Notes: generated from the letters alone by a model not told the origin. A stretch of DNA of 64,000 nucleotides from R-RK-3 sp031399085 (GCA_031399085.1 JANNOQ010000082.1:1-64000); one strand, 5' to 3'; counted from the stretch's first letter, positions 19,306-30,377 are shown. Program-made: numbers and translations.

Positions 19306-19363
19306 GCCTCGAAGCTCCTCGCAGTAGCGGAATGACCCCGGCTGCACCTGACGCACTCAGCCA

Positions 19364-19448
19364 ATTGTCATCCCCGCGAAAGCGGGGATCCAGTATTCCG
19401 ACGTATAGTCAACAGGATAACGGGATTACCGCTTTCGCGGGAATGACA
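19364..19448. repeat. REP/MITE-like palindromic repeat between pyrH and tsf
   Basis: A 20-base arm at 19364-19383 (TTGTCATCCCCGCGAAAGCG) is the inverse of 19429-19448 with a single mismatch, enclosing about 45 bases. The same kind of TGTCATyCCCGCGAAAGCGG palindrome is widespread as dispersed copies in proteobacterial genomes. It occupies most of the 155-base pyrH-tsf gap and would form a large hairpin in the transcript. Mobility needs a transposase supplied elsewhere; none is encoded here. Confidence 0.85.
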
Positions 19449-19460
19449 AATAAGCCGACC

Positions 19461-20384
19461 TTAGCCCGCGACGGCGGCTGCGACTTCGGCGGCAAAGTCG
19501 GTTTCCGCCTTTTCGATGCCCTCGCCGAGCGCGTACCGCACGAAGCCCGTCACCTTGATTGGTGCACCGGCCGCAGCTTCCGCCGCGGCTATCGCCTGTT
19601 CGACGGTCTTTTCATTGTCGATGACGAACACCTGCTTGAGCAGCACGGATTCCTTGAAGAACTTGTCGAGACGGCCTTGCACCATCTTTTCAACGACCTT
19701 GTCGGGCTTGCCCGTAGCCTTGGCCTGCTCGGTGAAGATGGCGCGCTCGCGCTCGACCACCGCCGGATCGATCTCCTCGGCCGTCAGGGCAAGCGGACTG
19801 GTCGCCGCGACATGCATGGCGATCTGCCGGCCCAGCTCCATCAGCTTGGCCGGATTGCCTTTCGATTCGACCGCCACCAGCACGCCGATCTTGCCCAGAT
19901 CGGGCGCCACGGCATTATGCACGTAGCTGGCGACAACGCCGTCCTTGACCTTCAAAAACGCCGTGCGGCGCAGGCTCATATTCTCGCCGATTTTGGCGAC
20001 CATTTCCTTGACGTGATCCGCAACCGTCTTGCCGCCCGGCATTTTGGCGGCGGCAAGCTTGTCCGTGTCGCCTTTGGCCTTCAGACCGAGTTCCGCGATC
20101 TGCTTGACCATCGTCTGGAACAGCGCGTTGCGCGCGACGAAATCGGTTTCGGAATTCACCTCGACCGCCGTGCCGGTCTTGGGCGCCAGCGCGACGCCGA
20201 TGAGCCCCTCGGCCGCGACGCGGTCAGCCTTTTTCGCGGCCCTGGAAAGCCCCTTGGCGCGCAGCCAGTCGATCGCCGCTTCCATGTCGCCATTGGTCTC
20301 GGTCAGCGCCATCTTGCAGTCCATCATGCCCGCGCCGGTCTTCTCGCGCAGATCCTTGACCATCTGTGCCGTAATTACCGCCAT
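19461..20384 (-). CDS. tsf: Elongation factor Ts
   Basis: Guanine nucleotide exchange factor for EF-Tu. The 307-residue protein has an N-terminal UBA-like domain with the signature LREKTGAGMMDCKMALTET, a core with VNSETDFVARN, which contacts the EF-Tu nucleotide site, and the usual C-terminal module. It is transcribed after rpsB with a 46-base gap. Confidence 0.97.
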   Translation of the reverse strand: MAVITAQMVKDLREKTGAGMMDCKMALTETNGDMEAAIDWLRAKGLSRAAKKADRVAAEGLIGVALAPKTGTAVEVNSETDFVARNALFQTMVKQIAELGLKAKGDTDKLAAAKMPGGKTVADHVKEMVAKIGENMSLRRTAFLKVKDGVVASYVHNAVAPDLGKIGVLVAVESKGNPAKLMELGRQIAMHVAATSPLALTAEEIDPAVVERERAIFTEQAKATGKPDKVVEKMVQGRLDKFFKESVLLKQVFVIDNEKTVEQAIAAAEAAAGAPIKVTGFVRYALGEGIEKAETDFAAEVAAAVAG

Positions 20385-20430
20385 AATCGCCTCTTTAGCC
20401 TTTCAAATTCAGGCTTTTCGCTGTCGTTTC

Positions 20431-21552
20431 TTAAGATGCGTCGGCTGGGGCCGTCTCCTCGGCCGCTTCGGTGGCCGGTTCCTCGGCGGATGCGGACGCC
20501 GTCTCCGCTATAAGCGCTTTGGCTTCCTCGATCCAGCCGCTCTTGCCAATTTTACCCTTGGCGTTGAAAGCCTCGTCCAACTCGTCCATGTTTTCCGGCC
20601 CGAATGCGGCGATCTGCCAATAATGGTAGATGCCGTGCTCGTTCAGCTTGCGCGACCATCCCTTGCCGACGCCGGACAGCTTGGTCAGATCGTCCGCCTC
20701 GCCTTCGGCCGCCGCCAGCGGGGTGAAGCCGGAAAGCTGCGCGGGTTCGCCGCTCGCCATTTCGGTCTTGCCATTGCGGCGCGAGCGGCGCGGCGCGTCG
20801 CCGGACAGGTCTTCCGCCATCGGCTCGGCCGAGGCGCCAGCATCCGCTCCGCCACGTGTCGCGCCGCGCTCGATGCCGTCGATCGCCGCGCGGGCGACCA
20901 GGTCGCAATAGAGCGTGATCGCCCGGCCCGCGTCGTCATTTCCAGGCACCAGAAAGTCGATGCCGTCCGGGTCGCAATTGCTGTCGACCACCGCGATCAC
21001 CGGAATGCCGAGCTTCTTGGCTTCGGCGACCGCGATCGATTCCTTATTGGTGTCGATGATGAACATCATGTCCGGCAGGCCGCCCATGTCGCGGATGCCG
21101 CCGAGCGCTTGTTCGAGCCGGTCGCGCTCGCGGGTGAGCTGCAACAGCTCCTTCTTGGTGAAGCCGTGCGCGCTGCCGCTGGAGAGCATCTCGTCGAGCT
21201 GGCGCAAGCGCTTGATCGAATTGGTGATGGTCTTCCAATTCGTCAACATGCCGCCGAGCCAGCGGTGATTGACGTAATATTGCGCCGAGCGCTTGGCCGC
21301 ATCGGCGATCACATCGGACGCCGCGCGCTTGGTCGCCACGAACAGCACGCGCCCGCCGCGCGCCACGATATCGCTGACCGCGACCAGCGCGGTATGCAGC
21401 AGCGGCACTGTCTGGGCGAGATCGATGATGTGGATCTTGTTGCGGTCGCCGAACAGGTACCGCTCCATCTTCGGGTTCCAGCGGTGCGTCTGATGGCCGA
21501 AATGGACGCCAGCTTCCAGGAGCTGACGCATCGTGAATTGTGGCAAAGCCAT
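20431..21552 (-). CDS. rpsB: 30S ribosomal protein S2 with long C-terminal extension
   Basis: Small-subunit ribosomal protein S2. Residues 1-230 are canonical (LLEAGVHFGHQTHRWNPKM, FVATKRAASD, RWLGGMLTNWKTI, PGNDDAGRAITLYC). The protein then continues to 373 residues. A low-complexity Ala/Glu/Arg linker (about 231-285) leads to a compact domain at about 287-350 with LSGVGKGWSRKLNEHGIYHY, a helix-hairpin-helix-like module related to the tail found on L21 and NuoE of some Alphaproteobacteria, then an acidic Ala/Glu tail. The function of the extension is unknown to me. Confidence 0.96.
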   Translation of the reverse strand: MALPQFTMRQLLEAGVHFGHQTHRWNPKMERYLFGDRNKIHIIDLAQTVPLLHTALVAVSDIVARGGRVLFVATKRAASDVIADAAKRSAQYYVNHRWLGGMLTNWKTITNSIKRLRQLDEMLSSGSAHGFTKKELLQLTRERDRLEQALGGIRDMGGLPDMMFIIDTNKESIAVAEAKKLGIPVIAVVDSNCDPDGIDFLVPGNDDAGRAITLYCDLVARAAIDGIERGATRGGADAGASAEPMAEDLSGDAPRRSRRNGKTEMASGEPAQLSGFTPLAAAEGEADDLTKLSGVGKGWSRKLNEHGIYHYWQIAAFGPENMDELDEAFNAKGKIGKSGWIEEAKALIAETASASAEEPATEAAEETAPADAS

Positions 21553-21934
21553 GGGCTCGCTGTCCTCTTTTCCGGTTTAATCCTCCGCGGAAAGCCCGGC
21601 CGCCTTTGGAAAAAGGCTAAGCCACCGGAGCGAATGAATGGGGCCTCTCCCGAGGCCCTTCATGCGTCAATTCCGCGTGTGTGATGGCGTGGTTATAGGG
21701 GGTGTTGGGGGGAAATGCAAGATACCGCACACGGTGGCGGAATGTCGAGACGCGGGACATTCTGCTCGCAAGCCATCAGCTGCCATGCTTGCCGCGTTCC
21801 ATATATATGTTATCATGCCGAGAATTCGCAAATACCGGCGGCCTTAACGGATCGAAAATCTCCCTTTCGAGCAATAGTGGTAAGTATCGATTTCACGACC
21901 AGAATACACCTAAAATTAAAAATGTTCTGCTGAA
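21553..21934. other. Intergenic region: rpsB leader and start of AT-rich island
   Basis: This gap of about 380 bases separates divergent rpsB and the accessory cassette. The rpsB-proximal part is GC-rich and holds two hairpins; from about 21780 onward the sequence turns AT-rich (ATATATATGTTATC at about 21802). Short open frames run through it but none has a convincing start or conserved protein. I see no clear promoter hexamers, tRNA or direct repeats marking an insertion. Confidence 0.5.
21634..21663 (-). promoter_or_regulatory. Strong hairpin in the rpsB leader
   Basis: ATGAA+GGGCCTC (21634-21638 and 21641-21647) pair with GAGGCCC+TTCAT (21652-21663), a 12-bp stem with a 2-base bulge and a 4-base loop. 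It lies about 80 bases upstream of rpsB. A second small stem (GCCTTT/AAAGGC, 21602-21617) lies nearer the gene. No T run follows on either strand, so an S2 leader or attenuation element is possible but unproven. Confidence 0.4.
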
Positions 21935-22987
21935 ATGCTTATTCATACGCTTCCCGAAAAACCGAGTGTCAGTGGAAAACTGTATATTAGACGGCAACTC
22001 CGCGCACCGTTGGGCCTTGCAAGCGGATCTACCATATGGATGGTCCATCATCCGAGAGGGCCTAAACACTATAGCGATTTACTTATTTCCCCCTTCGCTC
22101 CTGAATCTTGGGCGGATATGTGGCGTCTTGAAATTCAGTTCAGCGACAAAATCGGTCAAATGGCACGGTTGATTGATTTGCTCGATTCCAGGAATGTTTT
22201 TGTTTTACACGAAACGTCTCGGCAAGCGTTGCGTCATGAATATCATGTGAAGTATTTGATGCTCGACTGTACGCGATACGTATCAGACATTGACGGCAGC
22301 ACCGAAGAGCGTCGGAATGAATCTGGGTCTTTAAAAGGGCTTGAAACAGAAATATTGATTAATTTTCTTGATCTAGTGCGCCTGACTGCAGAAGGAAATC
22401 CGAGATTGAGGCTGGAGCGGAATTATGTACATTTGAATTTGCACCAGGGCGTTACTCGGACCAGGACAAATAATAACGCCAGCGCGTGGCGGGACTTCTG
22501 GGATCCGGTGCGCACAACTGTAGACAACAAGCAAATAGATATTAGACCTGCCCTTGTCGATCCTACTATTTTGGATAAAAAAGAAACGTATTTCATATGC
22601 ACATGCAATGCGAAGGCGATGATGCTTTACTGTGCCATTGCAAACTCAGAGGTTACAACAGCGCACTTAGTGATCCACTTCGACGCATCCAAACAGGGGT
22701 TGCTGGCTACAGTGCTCCACAGTCTAAGTGACCAAGACTTCAATATTGTAAGAAGTCAATTAAGAGAGGGAATCGTTGGGCGTTATTCGGGCACATCCGA
22801 AAAATTTATAAAGGTAGCCCAGCGCCCCTTTACATTAAACCTGTTCGTAGAAATCCACACACCGCAGGCACATGTCGATATTAATTATCTAAATTCATTT
22901 GTTTTCCCTGAGTTCATTGAAAATAACCTCCTTCATATTGTTCAATACAAGCCTGTTGTTCCCCCCTTGATTACCGCAGACCGTTGA
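21935..22987 (+). CDS. Hypothetical protein with two ACT-like domains, first gene of ACT-TIR-TM cassette
   Basis: Protein of 350 residues of no family I can name. Two segments look like ACT ligand-binding folds (beta-alpha-beta). The first, at about 64-112, is WRLEIQFSDKIGQMARLIDL followed by a VFVLHETSRQ strand. The second, at about 243-310, has LVIHFDASKQGLLATVLHSL and DFNIVRSQLREG. No DNA-binding, enzymatic or membrane domain is evident. The ACT assignment rests on pattern only. The gene is clearly AT-richer than rpsB and dnaE on either side, and its start (ATG 21935) has a poor ribosome binding site. The TIR gene begins 15 bases after its stop, so the two are surely co-transcribed. By analogy it could be the sensor of a defence or signalling module. 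Confidence 0.6.
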   Translation: MLIHTLPEKPSVSGKLYIRRQLRAPLGLASGSTIWMVHHPRGPKHYSDLLISPFAPESWADMWRLEIQFSDKIGQMARLIDLLDSRNVFVLHETSRQALRHEYHVKYLMLDCTRYVSDIDGSTEERRNESGSLKGLETEILINFLDLVRLTAEGNPRLRLERNYVHLNLHQGVTRTRTNNNASAWRDFWDPVRTTVDNKQIDIRPALVDPTILDKKETYFICTCNAKAMMLYCAIANSEVTTAHLVIHFDASKQGLLATVLHSLSDQDFNIVRSQLREGIVGRYSGTSEKFIKVAQRPFTLNLFVEIHTPQAHVDINYLNSFVFPEFIENNLLHIVQYKPVVPPLITADR

Positions 22988-23002
22988 CGAAGTGAACGCA
23001 AG

Positions 23003-23668
23003 ATGGGTCAGAAGATGAGTCAGCTTAGTACTATTGTCAAAGGATCAGCAGCGATGATGAATGAGATCGTCGCAAAGTACTCATCCGACAGCACACGCCA
23101 GGCGCTGGCTTGGCGCGTAAGAACTAGCGTTTTAGCGTTGCAAAAGGCGCAAAGAGCATCGAAATCAAATCTCCGTTCGGCGCCTTTTTATTATTCGATC
23201 TTCGTGTCACAATCTTACGACGACGATTGGACAATGCCGGTGAGGTCGGCGTGCGTCAAATACATGGAGAGCAATGGAATCAAACCGGTTATCGCATCAA
23301 AGGAAGTAGTGGCGGGACCTAGTATCATTGCGAAAGTCCTGGCGATGGTGCAATCTTGCGAAGGCATGCTCTGCATATTAACGCCCAGTAAGAGTGATCC
23401 GTTGGTGCCCAGCTCCTGGCAAATCACCGAAATTGCCTTGGCCGTGGCTTGCGGCAAGCCGATCGGATTTTTGGTCGAGGACGCTGTAAGGCCGTGGGCT
23501 CAAACATACTACGGCGCTCTCTATAATCTCATAGGATGCAATCATGAGGAGCGTTTGATAAGCGTACTCGATTCAAAAATAGAGGAGACGATGCTAGCGC
23601 TGGAAATTGAAATCTGCTCAAGGCATACAGAGAGCCTTGATTTTGTGCGTGCGAATAATCGTCTCTAA
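23003..23668 (+). CDS. TIR-domain protein
   Basis: Protein of 221 residues with a TIR fold at about 62-195. Visible elements are strand A with FYYSIFVSQSYDDDW, the Gly-Ile-x-Pro strand B (NGIKPVIASKEVVAGPSI), strand D with MLCILTPSKSD, and the helix-strand segment SSWQITEIALAVACGKPI. The SxW-x3-E spacing places Glu143 where NAD-cleaving TIR domains keep the catalytic glutamate. No membrane segment or second catalytic domain is seen; the first 55 residues are helical. It lies between the ACT-like gene (15 bases upstream) and a membrane protein gene. TIR proteins of this size act in Thoeris and related systems as NAD-derived signal producers or NADases. That role here is inference. Confidence 0.72.
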   Translation: MGQKMSQLSTIVKGSAAMMNEIVAKYSSDSTRQALAWRVRTSVLALQKAQRASKSNLRSAPFYYSIFVSQSYDDDWTMPVRSACVKYMESNGIKPVIASKEVVAGPSIIAKVLAMVQSCEGMLCILTPSKSDPLVPSSWQITEIALAVACGKPIGFLVEDAVRPWAQTYYGALYNLIGCNHEERLISVLDSKIEETMLALEIEICSRHTESLDFVRANNRL

Positions 23669-23705
23669 ATCAAGGCTATTGGAAGTCACCCTCCATTATA
23701 ATGCT

Positions 23706-24194
23706 ATGAATACCCAAGAACAAAACGGACCGCACATCAATAAACCAAGCGAAATTATTGAGATTTACAAAATTGTTGTCGAAGCAGCCGAGAGAAATAT
23801 CGAGCGGCGTATGCGCACTAACCAGTTTTATTTTTCGATTATTGCAGGTTTATTTGTGGCCTACTCTTATCTGGCTGATGGAAAGTTGGCGGGCCTTCTC
23901 GCAAGTGTCAATGTCCCGCAATCATCGGTGCCCGTCCCTATTTGGGCATTGCCAATGTTTTTGCTGATAATGAGCATGTCTTGGTTTTCAATGCTGTTGA
24001 GTTTTCGCGCCTTAAGCGTGGCTAAATACAAAGTTATCTCGGACATTGAGAAGCAATTGCCCTTTGGCGCATTTGATTTGGAATGGCAGTATTACAAGGC
24101 TCAGCGAAAGATCGAAACAACCCAGCTCGAACTCGCGATTCCACTCCTCTTTTATGCCGTTGCCGCGATTGGCCTCGTCTTTCCGTTTTTATAA
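23706..24194 (+). CDS. Three-helix membrane protein, RipA/SLATT-like, third gene of cassette
   Basis: Protein of 162 residues starting MNTQEQNGPHINKPS. It has a helical N-terminal region, membrane segments at about 41-57, 79-100 and 141-160, and between the last two a cytosolic helical stretch SFRALSVAKYKVISDIEKQL followed by FDLEWQYYK. This arrangement (SxRxLxxxKxxVIxxIExxLP...EW) resembles small oligomeric membrane proteins annotated as RipA-family or SLATT-like, several of which accompany nucleotide-signalling defence genes. The open frame extends to 23607 inside the TIR gene, but ATG 23706, 37 bases after the TIR stop, gives the coherent protein. In context it would be the membrane effector. 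It converges on dnaE with a gap of about 32 bases. Confidence 0.62.
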   Translation: MNTQEQNGPHINKPSEIIEIYKIVVEAAERNIERRMRTNQFYFSIIAGLFVAYSYLADGKLAGLLASVNVPQSSVPVPIWALPMFLLIMSMSWFSMLLSFRALSVAKYKVISDIEKQLPFGAFDLEWQYYKAQRKIETTQLELAIPLLFYAVAAIGLVFPFL

Positions 24195-24226
24195 TCCGCT
24201 GAGCGCACACGCAACGCCCTGGCCCT

Positions 24227-27718
<3,492 letters not shown>

Positions 27719-27875
27719 CGCCGTCCCTCTTGTTGCTAATGCCCCTGTAAAACGTGGACTGCAAAGTTCGATTCGAAAGGATATTAAGCCGGTTTGGAAA
27801 GAAGCGGCTAGGCGATGCGCTCAAACGCCACGGCGCTTGCTCACGCAGTTCGAACGAGGCACTTCGTGAACGCCT

Positions 27876-28457
27876 TTAGCTTGCGTTACCCAGATTTGGC
27901 GCTTGTTTGTTACGCCAGCGTCGCCGCCGCTTGCTCACGGCTTCCCATAAGAAAGTGGCAGCTATTGAGGAAACAACGCCCAAAATAAACGACAGAATAG
28001 TTTCTCCCAATCGCTCTTTTCTTGATCGCTCTTCCTGCGCATGGAAAAGCGCATTAACTGCCTGCACTTCTGTTTCCAAAATCGGCTTTATCTTGTCTCG
28101 CTGTGATTGCAGCTCAGCAATAAGCTGATTTGTTTCACGCACGAGCCTGGACTGACCGTCCACGTACTCCGTCAATCCCTTGAGATTTTCCCTCGTCTCC
28201 TCCAGCAAATCGAGATGCTTATCGTGAGCTTGATGAATCGATCTTTCAACAAAAAGATCGCTGTAATGATATCCCAAGTTCAAATACAACATTGCTGCAA
28301 TGGCTAGAAGTAGGACTACGCCCGCTACAACTAATGGTGTACGAGACTCACCCTCTAGTTTCTCCAGTTTCTCAAGTTCCTCCAGCTCCTTCAACCTTCG
28401 AGCAGTGAGGATCCGTTCATGCCGGATGAACGCTTCATCAATGCAATAATCACTCAT
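27876..28457 (-). CDS. Hypothetical coiled-coil protein with two membrane segments
   Basis: Protein of 193 residues (start MSDYCIDEAF, ATG 28457). A highly charged Leu/Glu/Lys heptad-like stretch (about 20-38) precedes a first membrane helix (PLVVAGVVLLLAIAAMLYL, about 41-60). A long helical region with predicted coiled coil follows (about 80-145), then a second hydrophobic segment (ILSFILGVVSSIAATFLW) and a basic tail (SKRRRRWRNK). The gene starts 7 bases after the preceding small membrane protein gene, so the two form an operon. I do not recognise the family. The composition is more AT-rich than dnaE. Confidence 0.55.
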   Translation of the reverse strand: MSDYCIDEAFIRHERILTARRLKELEELEKLEKLEGESRTPLVVAGVVLLLAIAAMLYLNLGYHYSDLFVERSIHQAHDKHLDLLEETRENLKGLTEYVDGQSRLVRETNQLIAELQSQRDKIKPILETEVQAVNALFHAQEERSRKERLGETILSFILGVVSSIAATFLWEAVSKRRRRWRNKQAPNLGNAS

Positions 28458-28464
28458 CGGGACC

Positions 28465-28785
28465 TCACGGCGCAGGCTGCGGGATGCTTCCAATCAATTG
28501 AAGCGCGAAACCCGTCATGATTAAACTTGCGCCTACATAAAATCGAAGACTGCGCGCGCGGAACTGCGTCTCGATATGCGCCCTTATGCCTGGCACAAGA
28601 CGCGCGATCTCCTCCGGTGTTTTGCCCCAGTCTGCTCCGCTCGCTTTTTGCAGCTCGGTCTGAAACTCACTCTCTTTTGTTTGCTGAAAGGCTTGGCGCC
28701 ATTCGGCAATTAGAAAAACGAATCCGATCATGTCGAGCGAAAGCCCGATAGCAGCAAACCACGGATGAAGTTCCGTCCAGCCCAT
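28465..28785 (-). CDS. Hypothetical small membrane protein
   Basis: Protein of 106 residues from ATG 28785 (MGWTELHPWFAAIG). It has two membrane helices, about 9-28 (AAIGLSLDMIGFVFLIAEW) and about 82-100 (FYVGASLIMTGFALQLIG). They flank a hydrophilic, mostly helical domain of about 50 residues (FQQTKESEFQTELQK...). The open frame extends upstream to a TTG at 28815, but no ribosome binding site supports it. It is probably co-transcribed with the coiled-coil protein gene downstream. No family assignment. Confidence 0.5.
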   Translation of the reverse strand: MGWTELHPWFAAIGLSLDMIGFVFLIAEWRQAFQQTKESEFQTELQKASGADWGKTPEEIARLVPGIRAHIETQFRARSLRFYVGASLIMTGFALQLIGSIPQPAP

Positions 28786-29054
28786 GATTTGACTAGTCCG
28801 ACACTTGTCTTGCAACGTCCAGTGCTAACGAGCGGAGTAAGCGACCAACTAACAAAAAAATCATCCCCACCTTCGCAACGCCCCTGTACTAGCCCCGTTC
28901 CTTCCCCTAGACACGCGGTACGCTGAACCAATTTGCCTTCGAGGGCGGGCGGAGCCTTAGGAAGCAGCAATCTCCGCGCTTGGCTAGATTGAATTCGGTT
29001 CTTCCTTACTCGGCGAAACTGGTTATCGGCATCAGATTCCCCTATATTCTACCC

Positions 29055-29306
29055 ATGAACATCACCCTCCCACCAAATCAGAGGAAATGGCTTGAAGCCG
29101 AAGTCGCCGCTGGGCGCTTTGCCTCGTTCGACGAGGCGCTCGCAATGGCGGTTACCGGCCTCATGGAGCTTGAGACCGACGACCTCGCCTGGGCTAAGCC
29201 GCAGGTGGATCAGGCGCGCGCTTCTATCGCGAAGGGCGACGTTTCAGCGGGCGAAGATTATCTGAAACGTCTGGATGCAAGGATTGTAACCCTGCGATCC
29301 TCATGA
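29055..29306 (+). CDS. ParD-like type II antitoxin
   Basis: Protein of 83 residues. The N-terminal MNITLPPNQRKWLEAEVAAG plus FASFDEALAMAVTGLMELE form the ribbon-helix-helix DNA-binding domain typical of ParD/CopG antitoxins. The C-terminal half would wrap the toxin. Its TGA stop overlaps the toxin ATG (ATGA), the usual coupling of such pairs. It probably represses its own promoter in the 270-base gap upstream; no operator palindrome was identified. Confidence 0.82.
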   Translation: MNITLPPNQRKWLEAEVAAGRFASFDEALAMAVTGLMELETDDLAWAKPQVDQARASIAKGDVSAGEDYLKRLDARIVTLRSS

Positions 29307-29611
29307 CGCGCCTCATCGTCACCGCTGACGCGGAAGCGGATACATTCGAAATTCTGAACGATCTGGAAAACAAGGCGGGAGGGGCGGTCGCCGAACGCTA
29401 CGCGGAGCGTTTTCGAGGCGCAATCGAACGCCTCAGCGAACTGCCGCAAAGCGGTCCGCCGCGCCCGGCCCTCGGTCCGTTCACGCGATGCGCGATCCTA
29501 TCGCCCTTCGTCATGATCTATGACTACACACCGGCCGACGATACGCTGGTGCTGCTCCGCATTCTGCATGGACGGCGCAGGATTACCCAAGAGACACGCC
29601 GGCGCGGTTGA
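29303..29611 (+). CDS. ParE/RelE-superfamily toxin
   Basis: Protein of 102 residues of the ParE-type fold: an N-terminal strand and two helices (EILNDLENKAGGAVAERYAERF, RLSELPQSGPPRPALGPFTR), then beta strands (CAILSPFVMIYDYTP) and the closing strand VLLRILHGRRRITQ. The R-x-x-H-G-x-R pattern is characteristic. Family members inhibit gyrase or cleave mRNA; the target here is not predictable. The gene overlaps its antitoxin by 4 bases. Confidence 0.85.
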   Translation: MTRLIVTADAEADTFEILNDLENKAGGAVAERYAERFRGAIERLSELPQSGPPRPALGPFTRCAILSPFVMIYDYTPADDTLVLLRILHGRRRITQETRRRG

Positions 29612-29645
29612 GGATACGATCTGACCGCCTCAAGTCATGCCAAGC

Positions 29646-30371
29646 TCAAGACGCTTCCCGCGCCGCCGCCGGAGCGAATTTCTCCTCCACCAGCTTGCCG
29701 CCATCGAGCCGCAGAACGCGGTCCATCCGGTGCGCCAGCTCGTGATTATGCGTGGCGATCAGCGCGGCGAGGCCGGCTTTCTTGACGAATTGCAGGAGCT
29801 GCTGGAACACGCGCTCGGCGGTTTCGGGGTCGAGATTGCCGGTCGGCTCGTCGGCGAGGAGGACGAGCGGGGCGTTGGCGACGGCGCGGGAAATGGCGAC
29901 GCGCTGCTGCTCGCCGCCGGAGAGTTCGGCGGGGCGGTGCGTCAGCCGCTCCTTGAGGCCGAAAATGCTGAGCAGGTCGGTCGCGCGTTTGACGGCCTCG
30001 GCGCGTTTCAGCCCGGCGATCATTTGCGGCATGACGACGTTTTCGAGCGCGGTGAATTCCGGCAGCAAATGGTGGAATTGGTAGATGAAGCCGATTTCGG
30101 TGCGCCGGATGCGGGTGCGCTCGGCATCGTTCAGCGAGGCGCAATCGCGGCCGCCAAGGAAGATCGCGCCGTCATCGGGCCTGTCGAGCAGTCCGGCGAC
30201 CTGCAGCAGCGTCGACTTGCCCGCGCCGGAGGGGGCGACCAGCGCCACGGTTTCGCCCTCGAACAGTTCGGTGGAGGCGCCGTCGAGCACATGGATCTCG
30301 CGGTCGCCCTGTTTGAAGGTGCGCTTGAGATTGACGAGTTTGAGGATGGGTTGTCGCAAACGCTGGTCCAA
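29646..30371 (-). CDS. lolD: Lipoprotein-releasing ABC transporter ATPase LolD
   Basis: ATPase subunit of the LolCDE machine that extracts outer membrane lipoproteins from the inner membrane. The 241-residue protein has Walker A (APSGAGKST, about 46-54), the Q-loop, the signature ELSGGEQQRVAISRA and Walker B (VLLADEPTGNLD). MacB/FtsE-type ATPases look alike, but the adjacent LolC/E permease, 6 bases upstream, settles the assignment. Confidence 0.92.
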   Translation of the reverse strand: MDQRLRQPILKLVNLKRTFKQGDREIHVLDGASTELFEGETVALVAPSGAGKSTLLQVAGLLDRPDDGAIFLGGRDCASLNDAERTRIRRTEIGFIYQFHHLLPEFTALENVVMPQMIAGLKRAEAVKRATDLLSIFGLKERLTHRPAELSGGEQQRVAISRAVANAPLVLLADEPTGNLDPETAERVFQQLLQFVKKAGLAALIATHNHELAHRMDRVLRLDGGKLVEEKFAPAAAREAS

Positions 30372-30377
30372 GGGGGC

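Noticed and set aside
21702..22172. A 156-codon plus-strand frame overlapping the start of the ACT-like gene
   Set aside because: It lacks a coherent protein pattern and overlaps the better-supported 350-residue frame.
29608..29633. TTGAGG/CCTCAA hairpin after the ParE-like toxin
   Set aside because: Only 6 bp with a 14-base loop and no T run; too weak to call a terminator.
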